DNA of 8,265 nucleotides from Pelotomaculum sp. UBA5255. GTDB lineage: Bacteria > Bacillota > Desulfotomaculia > Desulfotomaculales > Pelotomaculaceae. Where the stretch lies: positions 1 through 8,265 of the forward strand of contig DHTR01000021.1 in the NCBI GenBank assembly GCA_002408725.1. Direction: 5' to 3'. Position 1 is the first letter of the stretch; each line of letters starts with the position of its first letter. Under the pieces are notes generated by a model. It had not been told where the DNA came from, made no database searches, and was given only the letters and a program-made list of their open reading frames with translations. Shown piece after piece: positions 1-6,395 of the stretch. The position numbers and the translations under genes were made by a program.

Positions 1-1271
1 AAAACGCACCCTGCCGGCAGGGTTGTCCCGTTGAAGTGGATATTCCTGCCTTTATTAAGCTGGCTGCCCAAGGAGATTTTGGCGGGGCGATTCAAAAGAT
101 CAAAGAAACAAACGCAATGCCTGCAATTTGCGGGCGGGTCTGCCCCCAGGAGAGTCAGTGTGAAAAATTCTGCACACTGGGGAAAAAGCACGAACCTGTC
201 GCCATCGGCCGCATTGAGCGCTTCTGTGCCGACTGGGAACTGGCCAGTGGCGGGTTGGCGCAAAAGGTTGCTCCGCCCACCGGCAAGAAGGTGGCCATTG
301 TCGGATCGGGGCCGGCCGGTCTCACCTGCGCCGCCGACCTGGCCAAAGCCGGACACAAGGTAACTGTATTTGAAGCCCTGCATGTGGCCGGTGGTGTCCT
401 GATGTACGGTATACCCGAATTCCGGCTGCCCAAGCAAGTAGTGCAGGCCGAAGTTGAGAACCTGAAAAAGCTGGGTGTTGAGATCAAGGTCAACGCGGTG
501 GTCGGTAAATTCACCACAGTTGACGAACTTCTCAACGGCGCCGGCTTTAACGCCGTTTTCATCGGTACCGGGGCGGGCCTGCCCTACTTCATGAAAATAC
601 CCGGTGAAAACGCCTGTGGTGTTTATTCGGCCAACGAATTTCTGACCCGCACCAACTTGATGAAGGCCTACCGTTATCCTGAAAATGACACTCCCATCCG
701 GGTTGGCAAAAAGGTTGCCGTGCTGGGGGGCGGCAACGTGGCTATGGACTCAGCCCGTACCGCCCTGCGCCTGGGGGCGGAGGAATCCTGGATTGTCTAC
801 CGGCGGTCCGCGAATGAGCTTCCGGCGCGCCACGAAGAAGTCGAGCACGCCGCCGAGGAAGGCGTTAAATTTGCTTTTCTGACCAGTCCCACGCGGATCA
901 TCTATGATGACAACTATTGGGTCACAGGTATGGAATGCCTGCGCTATGAACTCGGCGAGCCCGACTCCTCCGGTCGCCGCAGTCCGGTTCCCATCCCCGG
1001 GACCGAGTTTGTAATGGATGTGGACACGGTGGTGGTGGCCATCGGCCAGGGTCCGAACCCGCTTGTTCCGAGGACTACCAGTGGTTTAAATGTTAATAAA
1101 AAAGGCAATATTGTGGCCGAGCCGGCCACCGGAGCCACTTCAAAACCCGGTGTTTACGCCGGTGGGGACATTGTGACCGGAGCCGCCACTGTCATCCTGG
1201 CTATGGGCGCCGGCCGCACGGCCGCGAAAGCTATGCAGAGCTACCTCTCGCCAGGCGATCAGTCCCGGTAA
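1..1271 (+). CDS. nfnB: NfnB/GltD-family NADPH-dependent iron-sulfur flavoprotein, 5'-truncated
   Basis: Cytosolic FAD- and NADPH-binding oxidoreductase of the glutamate synthase small-subunit family. The reading frame is open from base 3 at the left edge, so the true start lies upstream; the in-frame GTG at 36 is not the start, because family cysteines (Cys codons at 12 and 24, in CRQGCP) precede it. Counting from that GTG, further cluster cysteines are C32, C36, C42 and C46, then an FAD motif GSGPAG (90-95), an NAD(P)H-site GGGN (231-234) and a C-terminal AGGD FAD motif. Segments such as GGVLMYGIPEFRLPK, SANEFLTR and LMKAYRYPE resemble NfnB/SudA (NADH-dependent reduced ferredoxin:NADP oxidoreductase, large subunit) more than the GltD of true glutamate synthase. 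NfnB normally pairs with NfnA, usually encoded just upstream, which would be outside this window. A role as electron partner of the downstream Mo hydroxylase is an alternative. The family is certain; the NfnB assignment is by remembered similarity. Confidence 0.85.
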   Translation, partial: NAPCRQGCPVEVDIPAFIKLAAQGDFGGAIQKIKETNAMPAICGRVCPQESQCEKFCTLGKKHEPVAIGRIERFCADWELASGGLAQKVAPPTGKKVAIVGSGPAGLTCAADLAKAGHKVTVFEALHVAGGVLMYGIPEFRLPKQVVQAEVENLKKLGVEIKVNAVVGKFTTVDELLNGAGFNAVFIGTGAGLPYFMKIPGENACGVYSANEFLTRTNLMKAYRYPENDTPIRVGKKVAVLGGGNVAMDSARTALRLGAEESWIVYRRSANELPARHEEVEHAAEEGVKFAFLTSPTRIIYDDNYWVTGMECLRYELGEPDSSGRRSPVPIPGTEFVMDVDTVVVAIGQGPNPLVPRTTSGLNVNKKGNIVAEPATGATSKPGVYAGGDIVTGAATVILAMGAGRTAAKAMQSYLSPGDQSR

Positions 1272-1411
1272 AACGGTAAAAAGCAAGAGAAGAGAAAAAG
1301 AACCGGAAGCAAGAGGAAGTAAGAGAACCGTCCCGGTGCTTCCCCTAGGGGGTGGGGGACGTGTTAACGAAGCACGGGCCAAATGAATTCTCATCTAAAG
1401 GAGGTATTATT
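1272..1411. other. Intergenic stretch, purine-rich with short inverted repeats
   Basis: No gene is visible. About 1272-1330 is strongly purine-rich on the + strand. It is followed by a short stem: GTGCTTC at 1336-1342 can pair with GAAGCAC at 1369-1375, enclosing the 10-base palindrome CCCCTAGGGG (1342-1351; the C at 1342 is shared with the outer stem). There is no clear T-run after the stem, so it is not a convincing terminator, and I cannot identify a -35/-10 pair. It separates the NfnB-like gene from the hydroxylase operon, so the two may be separate transcription units. Confidence 0.4.
1397..1404 (+). promoter_or_regulatory. Ribosome binding site deciding the FAD-subunit start
   Basis: AAAGGAGG lies 7 bases before the ATG at 1412. 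It fixes that ATG as the start rather than the in-frame GTG at 1352, which has no such site and would add 20 residues foreign to the family. Confidence 0.85.
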
Positions 1412-2290
1412 ATGCTGCAAGACTACCTGATTCCGGAAACAGTCGAGCAGGCCCTGTCTTATTTGCAGGACAACAAGGGGCAGGCCAGGATAATTGCGGG
1501 TGGCACTGATCTGCTCCTGGACCTTGCAGATGGCAAAAAAGAAGCAGGGGTGCTGGTTGATATAACCAGGATTCCCGGGCTAAAGAAAATCACAATGGAG
1601 GATGGCGTAATTCGGATCGGGGCCGCTGTAACCCATAACCGGGTCGCCAAGTCCGAAATCATCCAGGAAAAAGCTTCTGTCCTGGCTCAAGCTTCCAGGT
1701 CGGTGGGTTCCCTGCAGATCCGCAACTGTGCCACGGTGGTTGGCAACGTGGTCAATGCTCAGCCCGCGGCTGATGCAGCCGTAGCCCTGGTAGCCCTGGG
1801 TGCTGAGGCTGAAATCGTGTCGCCCACGGGGAAGGAGTATATCCCAGTGGAAAAACTTTATGCCGGCGTTGGGAAATCCACTCTGGACAGCACTGCCCAG
1901 ATAGTAACAGGGATTCGATTCCCGGCAGCATTGAAAAATCAGGGCTCCGCCTATGAACGACTGGAGCAGCGGAAAGCTTTGGCCTTGCCCATGCTTAATG
2001 TAGCGGTGGCGGTATCTCTGTCGGGTGAGCGGTTTGAGTGGGCCCGGATCGCAATGGCTCCGGTGGGGACGGGACCGGTACGCGCTGCCGAGGCTGAAGC
2101 GATCTTAAAGGGAGCAGAAGCAAACCTTGAGGTGATCGAGAAAGCCGCCCAGGCGGCCACTTCCCAGGCCAATCCCAGGTCCAGCGCGCTTAGGGGTTCC
2201 CGGGAATACCGCCTGGAGGTGTTGCCGGTCCTGGTCAGGAGAGCACTGGAGGCTGCCGTCGCGCAGGCCAAAGGCAACTGCAAACAATAA
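1412..2290 (+). CDS. Molybdenum hydroxylase, FAD-binding (medium) subunit
   Basis: Subunit that accepts electrons from the [2Fe-2S] subunit and passes them to NAD or another acceptor; CoxM/XdhB-type FAD-binding domain of the xanthine dehydrogenase superfamily. The protein is 292 residues, the usual length of about 290. The FAD pyrophosphate-binding loop is AGGTD (29-33, in ARIIAGGTDLLLDL), and the second FAD-contact stretch is IRNCATVVGN followed by QPAAD (102-120). The usual T-x-GGN reads TVVGN here, a mild variant. The C-terminal third matches the CO dehydrogenase flavoprotein C-terminal domain. It has no four-cysteine insertion, so it lacks the extra [4Fe-4S] cluster of the 4-hydroxybenzoyl-CoA reductase beta subunit. 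First gene of a three-gene set, 15 bases before the Fe-S gene. The family is secure; the substrate is unknown. Confidence 0.93.
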   Translation: MLQDYLIPETVEQALSYLQDNKGQARIIAGGTDLLLDLADGKKEAGVLVDITRIPGLKKITMEDGVIRIGAAVTHNRVAKSEIIQEKASVLAQASRSVGSLQIRNCATVVGNVVNAQPAADAAVALVALGAEAEIVSPTGKEYIPVEKLYAGVGKSTLDSTAQIVTGIRFPAALKNQGSAYERLEQRKALALPMLNVAVAVSLSGERFEWARIAMAPVGTGPVRAAEAEAILKGAEANLEVIEKAAQAATSQANPRSSALRGSREYRLEVLPVLVRRALEAAVAQAKGNCKQ

Positions 2291-2305
2291 AAAAGGAGGC
2301 AAACC

Positions 2306-2785
2306 ATGAGCGCCAAAATACTGACATTTACGCTTAACGGGGAAACAACAAAAGTGATGGTAGAGCCTTCCGATATGCTGGTGGATGTGCTCAGAGACAA
2401 ACTGAACCTGATTGGAGTCAAAAAAGGCTGCGGCCAGGGCGAGTGCGGAGCCTGCACGGTGATCATGAACGGGGAGGCTGTCACTTCCTGCATAGTTCCC
2501 GCAATGAAAGCGGAGGGGGCCGTGGTGGAAACCGTTGAAGGAATCGGCGGCCCGGGTAAATATCATCCGCTGCAGGAAAGCTTTATGGATCTGGGAGCCA
2601 TTCAGTGCGGTTTCTGTACGCCGGGGATGATTATGTCGGCCAAGGCCCTGCTTGATCAAAACGAGCAGCCCACCCGGGAGGAGATCCGGGAAGCCATCTC
2701 CGGAAACATCTGTCGCTGTACGGGGTACGTTAAAATAGAAGAAGCGGTTTCAGCTGCTGCGAAACAAATCAAAGAGGGCAAGTAG
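2306..2785 (+). CDS. Molybdenum hydroxylase, 2x[2Fe-2S] (small) subunit
   Basis: Electron-relay subunit carrying two [2Fe-2S] clusters between the molybdenum centre and FAD (CoxS/XdhC-small-subunit type; not the XdhC maturation factor). The protein is 159 residues, normal for the family. The N-terminal plant-ferredoxin-like cluster has C42, C47, C50 and C62 (GCGQGECGAC then SC). The C-terminal helical domain cluster has C101, C104, C136 and C138 (QCGFCTPGM and CRCTGY). Q100 just before C101 is the position that commonly contacts the pterin cofactor in this family. Ribosome binding site GGAGG at 2295-2299. It lies 15 bases after the FAD gene and 13 before the Mo gene, so the three are almost certainly co-transcribed and made in stoichiometric amounts. 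No key residue is missing. Confidence 0.96.
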   Translation: MSAKILTFTLNGETTKVMVEPSDMLVDVLRDKLNLIGVKKGCGQGECGACTVIMNGEAVTSCIVPAMKAEGAVVETVEGIGGPGKYHPLQESFMDLGAIQCGFCTPGMIMSAKALLDQNEQPTREEIREAISGNICRCTGYVKIEEAVSAAAKQIKEGK

Positions 2786-2798
2786 AGGAGGTACCGGG

Positions 2799-5138
2799 AT
2801 GAAAAAGTATAATGTCGTGGGGCATAGTGTTAGAAGGCTGGATGCCGCCGAGAAGGCCACAGGTACAGCCATGTTTTCAACCGATTTCACGTTGCCCGGT
2901 ATGCTGTACGGTAAGGTGCTGCGCAGTCCGTATGCCCATGCCAAAATAGTAAACATTGACACCACTGAAGCCGAGAAACTGCCCGGGGTCAAAGCCGTGA
3001 CAACCTACCGGAACACCCCGAGGGAAATATTCAACACCTCTGCAACTATGACCTTTACCGTGCCGGCCTTAAAGCCCGTCCTGGACCAGTATATTTTTGA
3101 CAACGTGGTGCGTTATGTGGGAGACGAGGTGGCGGCTGTGGCGGCTGTCAGCGAAGAGATAGCTGAAGAGGCCCTGCAGTTGATCAAGGTGGAGTATGAG
3201 GAGTTGCCGACCGTGTTTGACCCGCTGGAGGCGATGAAGCCGGAAGCGCCGGTTATTCATGCCGACTGTGGCGAAGGTAAGAATATCCCCGGGGAAATCA
3301 TCAAGATCCCCGTGGGGGATTTGAAAAAGGGCTTCGAAGAGTGCGATGTCATTATTGAAAAGCGTTTTTTGCTGCCGATTGTGAAGCAGGTCCAGATGGA
3401 GACCCAGGCAGCTGTGGCGCAGGTAGGGGTTGACGGAAAAATTACGGTCTGGTCGACCACCCAGACACCTCACCCCACCCGGATGATTATTGCCAAAATA
3501 TTTGGAGTACCCAACAGCAAGATCCGGGTTTTGAATCCCCCCTATGTGGGCGGCGGCTTCGGTGTGAGGATCGGCTTGAGCGCCAAGGCCGAACCCATTG
3601 CCGTGGCGTTGGCCATGCAGGCCGGGAAACCGGTCAAGATTGTCTATTCCAGGAAAGAGGACTTTATTGCTTCCGATACCCGGCACGGCGGCTATGTTAC
3701 CGTCAAGCTGGGGGCTAAAAAGGACGGTACTTTCCATGCCCTGGATTTGAGGGCGGCTTTAAATGGGGGTGCTTACTGCAGCTTCAGCACTGAAACACCG
3801 GGTGTACTGGGAGCAATGGGACTTTCCGTTTACCGGATTCCCAACCAGTCTTATTTCGGCCACAGCGTTTATACTAATACAACCCCCGCCGGGGCCATGC
3901 GCGGTTTTGGGAACCCCCAGGCTATGTTTCCCATTGAGTCGGTGGTGGATATGCTCGCGGAAGAACTGGGGATGGATCCGCTGGAGTTGCGCTTGAAAAA
4001 TATTATGAAGGTCGGCGACCCCTGGTGTCTCCCCTATCCTTGCAATTCAACAGGGTTGGCAGAGTGCATCGAGAAGGGGGCCAAGAGCATCGGTTGGGAG
4101 CGGCGCGGCAGGCTGAACCAGCCCGGCGCCAAAAAATTACGGGGGATTGGTGTCGGTGTAGGTACCCACTGCAGCAATTCCTGGCCTTTCTGTGTGGACT
4201 ATGATAACGCCATTGTCACCGTTCAACAGGACGGTTCTATTCACCTGGCCTCCGGGGTTCCCGACATCGGCACCGGAACCAGCACTGCGCTGCCGCAGTT
4301 AGCCGCCGAGGTGCTTGGTGTAAAACTTGAAGAAGTAAGTCTAACCTTCGGCGACACCCTGAGCACTCCCTTTGACATCGGCAGTCACGCCAGCCGGACC
4401 TGTTACGCTGCCGGCACCGCCGTGGTGGCGGCGGCCAAGGACGCCCGTAAGCAACTCCTGGAATATGCCGGTGATTTCCTGAAGGTTTCGCCGGAAAGGT
4501 TGGAGATCAAGGATTCCCTGATCTACATTACCGGTCAGGAACTGGTTGGGGACTGCGCGGGAACCGGCGTATGTCAAAGCGGTGAAGAAAGAAAGAGTGT
4601 GACTCTGCAGGAACTGGCTTACCACGCCCACCTGCGCAACAAACAATTTATCGGGGTCGGCCGGATCGTTCCCGAAAATGCTCCACCGTGGCATGCCCAT
4701 TTTGCCGAGGTTGAAGTGGATACGGAAACCGGCCAGGTCAAGGTAATTAAGGTTGTTGCAGCCCATGATGTGGGCAAGGCCATCAACCCGATTATTGTAG
4801 AAGGTCAAATCGAGGGCGGTGTCCTGCAGGGCGTAGGTTACGCTGTCACTGAGGAAATCCGCTACGACGCCAAGGGCAGGCAGTTGCACAACAGTCTGCA
4901 CAAGTACATGCTCCTCACTGCGGAAGATGTTCCGGAAATTGAAGCGATCCTGATCGAAGCCAATGAACCGAGCGGTCCTTTCGGCGCCAAGGGTGTAGGT
5001 GAGGCAGGGCTGGTGCCCACGGCAGGGGCTATCTCCAATGCGGTTTATAACGCTACGGGCTTGCGGTTTTACGATATCCCCCTGACTGAGGAAAAGGTTT
5101 TCAAAGCCTTAAAAGGAGACGGTCCTGCGACTTATTAA
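2799..5138 (+). CDS. Molybdenum hydroxylase, molybdopterin-binding (large) subunit
   Basis: Catalytic subunit of a xanthine dehydrogenase/aldehyde oxidase-superfamily enzyme, 779 residues, full length for the separate-subunit form and without a signal peptide, hence cytosolic. The N-terminal a/b-hammerhead domain (about 1-150) is followed by the Mo-cofactor domains. Visible motifs are GGGFG (251-255), AMRGFG (366-371, with R368 near Mo), GTGTSTALPQLAAEVLG (cofactor contact), HASRTCYAAGTAV, DVGKAINP, and GVGEAGL with E735, the predicted catalytic base equivalent to Glu1261 of bovine xanthine dehydrogenase. By hand alignment the purine-binding residues of bovine XDH are absent: Glu802 is Ile258 (GGGFGVRI), Arg880 falls near Leu337, and Gln767 near Val195. 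This argues against calling it xanthine dehydrogenase; aldehyde, nicotinate-like or other heterocycle substrates remain open. Ribosome binding site AGGAGG at 2786-2791. Confidence 0.94.
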   Translation: MKKYNVVGHSVRRLDAAEKATGTAMFSTDFTLPGMLYGKVLRSPYAHAKIVNIDTTEAEKLPGVKAVTTYRNTPREIFNTSATMTFTVPALKPVLDQYIFDNVVRYVGDEVAAVAAVSEEIAEEALQLIKVEYEELPTVFDPLEAMKPEAPVIHADCGEGKNIPGEIIKIPVGDLKKGFEECDVIIEKRFLLPIVKQVQMETQAAVAQVGVDGKITVWSTTQTPHPTRMIIAKIFGVPNSKIRVLNPPYVGGGFGVRIGLSAKAEPIAVALAMQAGKPVKIVYSRKEDFIASDTRHGGYVTVKLGAKKDGTFHALDLRAALNGGAYCSFSTETPGVLGAMGLSVYRIPNQSYFGHSVYTNTTPAGAMRGFGNPQAMFPIESVVDMLAEELGMDPLELRLKNIMKVGDPWCLPYPCNSTGLAECIEKGAKSIGWERRGRLNQPGAKKLRGIGVGVGTHCSNSWPFCVDYDNAIVTVQQDGSIHLASGVPDIGTGTSTALPQLAAEVLGVKLEEVSLTFGDTLSTPFDIGSHASRTCYAAGTAVVAAAKDARKQLLEYAGDFLKVSPERLEIKDSLIYITGQELVGDCAGTGVCQSGEERKSVTLQELAYHAHLRNKQFIGVGRIVPENAPPWHAHFAEVEVDTETGQVKVIKVVAAHDVGKAINPIIVEGQIEGGVLQGVGYAVTEEIRYDAKGRQLHNSLHKYMLLTAEDVPEIEAILIEANEPSGPFGAKGVGEAGLVPTAGAISNAVYNATGLRFYDIPLTEEKVFKALKGDGPATY

Positions 5139-5147
5139 TTATTGGGG

Positions 5148-5258
5148 TGAAAGTTCCTTGCTGACATTCTGACCGAGGTTTTCAAGGCTTTAAGACAGTC
5201 GGTGTTAACCCTGGGGACTGCAGTTTTCAAGGGAAGGTATTTGAGGTCCAGGTATTAA
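5148..5258 (+). pseudogene. Possible degraded duplicate of a Mo-subunit 3' end
   Basis: After the TGA at 5148-5150 a short open stretch runs to TAA at 5256-5258 with no ATG. Part of it (5163-5192) reads DILTEVFKAL, close to DIPLTEEKVFKAL at the end of the preceding Mo subunit. At DNA level CTGAC(T/C)GAGG followed by TTTTCAA and GC(C/T)TTA is shared between 5082-5110 and 5169-5191, with a short deletion in the second copy. It may be what is left of a tandem duplicate of the Mo-subunit gene, or a chance echo. The rest of the stretch has no recognisable similarity. Confidence 0.3.
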
Positions 5259-5270
5259 TCTAATTATAGT
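5241..5270 (+). promoter_or_regulatory. Possible sigma-A-type promoter for the maturation genes
   Basis: TTGAGG (5241-5246) and TATAGT (5265-5270) are separated by 18 bases, in the AT-rich part of the gap before the MoeA-like gene, about 45 bases upstream of its start. This would let the two maturation genes be expressed apart from, or in addition to, read-through from the hydroxylase genes. No operator is recognisable. Prediction by eye only. Confidence 0.35.
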
Positions 5271-5303
5271 TGTCAAAAGGCTGTGTTTGTTAACGGACTT
5301 GCA

Positions 5304-5311
5304 GGGAGGGG
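5304..5311 (+). promoter_or_regulatory. Ribosome binding site deciding a TTG start
   Basis: GGGAGGGG lies 5 bases before TTG 5317 and only 2 before GTG 5314. It favours the TTG; the in-frame TTG at 5287 lies upstream of the site and has no such sequence of its own. Confidence 0.65.
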
Positions 5312-5316
5312 TAGTG

Positions 5317-6360
5317 TTGAGGTTCCAGACAAGCAGGGTTGAAGAGGCGGTCGGTAAGGTCCTCAGCCACGATCTAACCAAGGTAGTGAAGGGTGAATTC
5401 AAAGTGCCTCCCTTTAAAAAAGGGCACGCAAGCAGAGAGGAAGACATCCCTAAACTGCTCAAGCTGGGGAAGAATAATGGCTACATTCATGACCTCGAGT
5501 CCGGTGAGATCCACGAGGACGAAGCCGACATTCGTATTGGTAATGCCGTTGCAGGTTCCGGCGTGACCTGTTCGGGGCCAAGGAAAAGCCGCGTGGTTCT
5601 TGCTGCTACGTGCAGTGGATTGTTGAAAATAAACTTGCCCGCCCTGGAAGCCGTCAACGAAATCCCGAATGTGATTCTCGCCACCCTTCCCAACAATACG
5701 GTGGTTCAAAGAGGAGATAGGCTGGGAGAAACAAAAGTTATTCCCCCGGTGGTGCCGGAAGTGACACTCACTGTGATCGAAGATATCGGCCGACAGGCCG
5801 GCTGGGTGGTCAAGGTGGTTCCCTTTCAAACCTACCGGGTCGGTGTAATCATCACCGGTAATGAGGTCTATAAGAAGCGCATCCGAGATGGTTTCGGCCC
5901 GGTTATCGCCGAGAAAGTTGAACAATATGGTTCATCAATACTGCGGCTGGTGTACGCCCCTGACGACCCGGAAACCATTGCTGCCGAAATAAGAAAAATG
6001 GTGGCCGAAGGGGCCGGCATGATCCTGGTGACGGGAGGCATGTCAGTGGACCCGGATGACGTTACGCCATCTGCCATCAGCCTTTCCGGGGCGGTCGTTG
6101 AAAAATACGGCGCCCCGGCCCTGCCGGGGGCCATGTTTATGCTGGCTTACCTGGGCAACATACCGGTTTTAGGTATTCCAGCCTGCAGCATGTTTTATAA
6201 AATAACCATCGTTGACCTGCTGTTGCCCAGGTTTTTTGCCGGTGAGCGGGTCACCCGGAAAGATATCGCAGCCCTGGCCCACGGTGGCCTGTGCCGGGTG
6301 TGCTCCCAGTGCAGGTACCCCAACTGTACCTATGGGAAAGGTGTCGGCAACTTAGCTTAG
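5317..6360 (+). CDS. MoeA/MoCF-like molybdopterin-binding protein with C-terminal Cys cluster
   Basis: Probable molybdenum-cofactor handling protein for the adjacent hydroxylase, 347 residues from a TTG start. The C-terminal half is a MoCF_biosynth (MoeA/MogA-type) domain: GVIITGNEVY (176-184 region), TGGMSVDPDDVTP (239-251) with the acidic pair expected to bind metal or nucleotide, then APALPGAMFMLAYLG and LGIPAC. The N-terminal half (SRVEEAVGKVLSHDLT, KKGHASREEDIPKLLKLGK) is shorter than and unlike the domains of standard MoeA (about 400 residues). The tail carries C326, C329, C332 and C337 (CRVCSQCRYPNC), a Cx2Cx2Cx4C pattern that could hold an Fe-S cluster or zinc; from memory, relatives beside clostridial Mo hydroxylases share such a tail. 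The XdhC-like gene begins 35 bases downstream. Exact role is inferred: Mo insertion or pterin transfer rather than general Moco synthesis. Confidence 0.85.
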   Translation: MRFQTSRVEEAVGKVLSHDLTKVVKGEFKVPPFKKGHASREEDIPKLLKLGKNNGYIHDLESGEIHEDEADIRIGNAVAGSGVTCSGPRKSRVVLAATCSGLLKINLPALEAVNEIPNVILATLPNNTVVQRGDRLGETKVIPPVVPEVTLTVIEDIGRQAGWVVKVVPFQTYRVGVIITGNEVYKKRIRDGFGPVIAEKVEQYGSSILRLVYAPDDPETIAAEIRKMVAEGAGMILVTGGMSVDPDDVTPSAISLSGAVVEKYGAPALPGAMFMLAYLGNIPVLGIPACSMFYKITIVDLLLPRFFAGERVTRKDIAALAHGGLCRVCSQCRYPNCTYGKGVGNLA

Positions 6361-6381
6361 GGTGTTTTCGGATAGCGTTAC

Positions 6382-6387
6382 AGGAGG
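6382..6387 (+). promoter_or_regulatory. Ribosome binding site of the XdhC-like gene
   Basis: AGGAGG lies 8 bases before ATG 6396 and fixes that start. The longer open frame from 6291 would overlap the previous gene by 70 bases and has no comparable site. Confidence 0.8.
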
Positions 6388-6395
6388 CGGGAAAA

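Noticed and set aside
1..1271. Calling the first gene glutamate synthase small subunit (gltD)
   Set aside because: No glutamate synthase large subunit is visible, and several sequence stretches look more like NfnB/SudA.
1352..1411. GTG 1352 as the FAD-subunit start
   Set aside because: No ribosome binding site and 20 non-family residues; the AAAGGAGG before ATG 1412 is far better.
4341..4901. 186-residue open frame on the - strand inside the Mo-subunit gene
   Set aside because: It lies wholly antisense to a clearly conserved gene, has no recognisable motif, and is explained by GC-rich codon bias of the real frame. The same holds for antisense frames at 1951-2493, 2105-2659, 3069-3737 and 5374-5925.
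2799..5138. Naming the large subunit xanthine dehydrogenase XdhA
   Set aside because: The superfamily is certain, but the purine-binding residues of XDH appear absent, so a substrate name would be a guess.
6291..6395. In-frame upstream start for the XdhC-like gene
   Set aside because: It overlaps the end of the MoeA-like gene and lacks a binding site; ATG 6396 has AGGAGG at ideal spacing.
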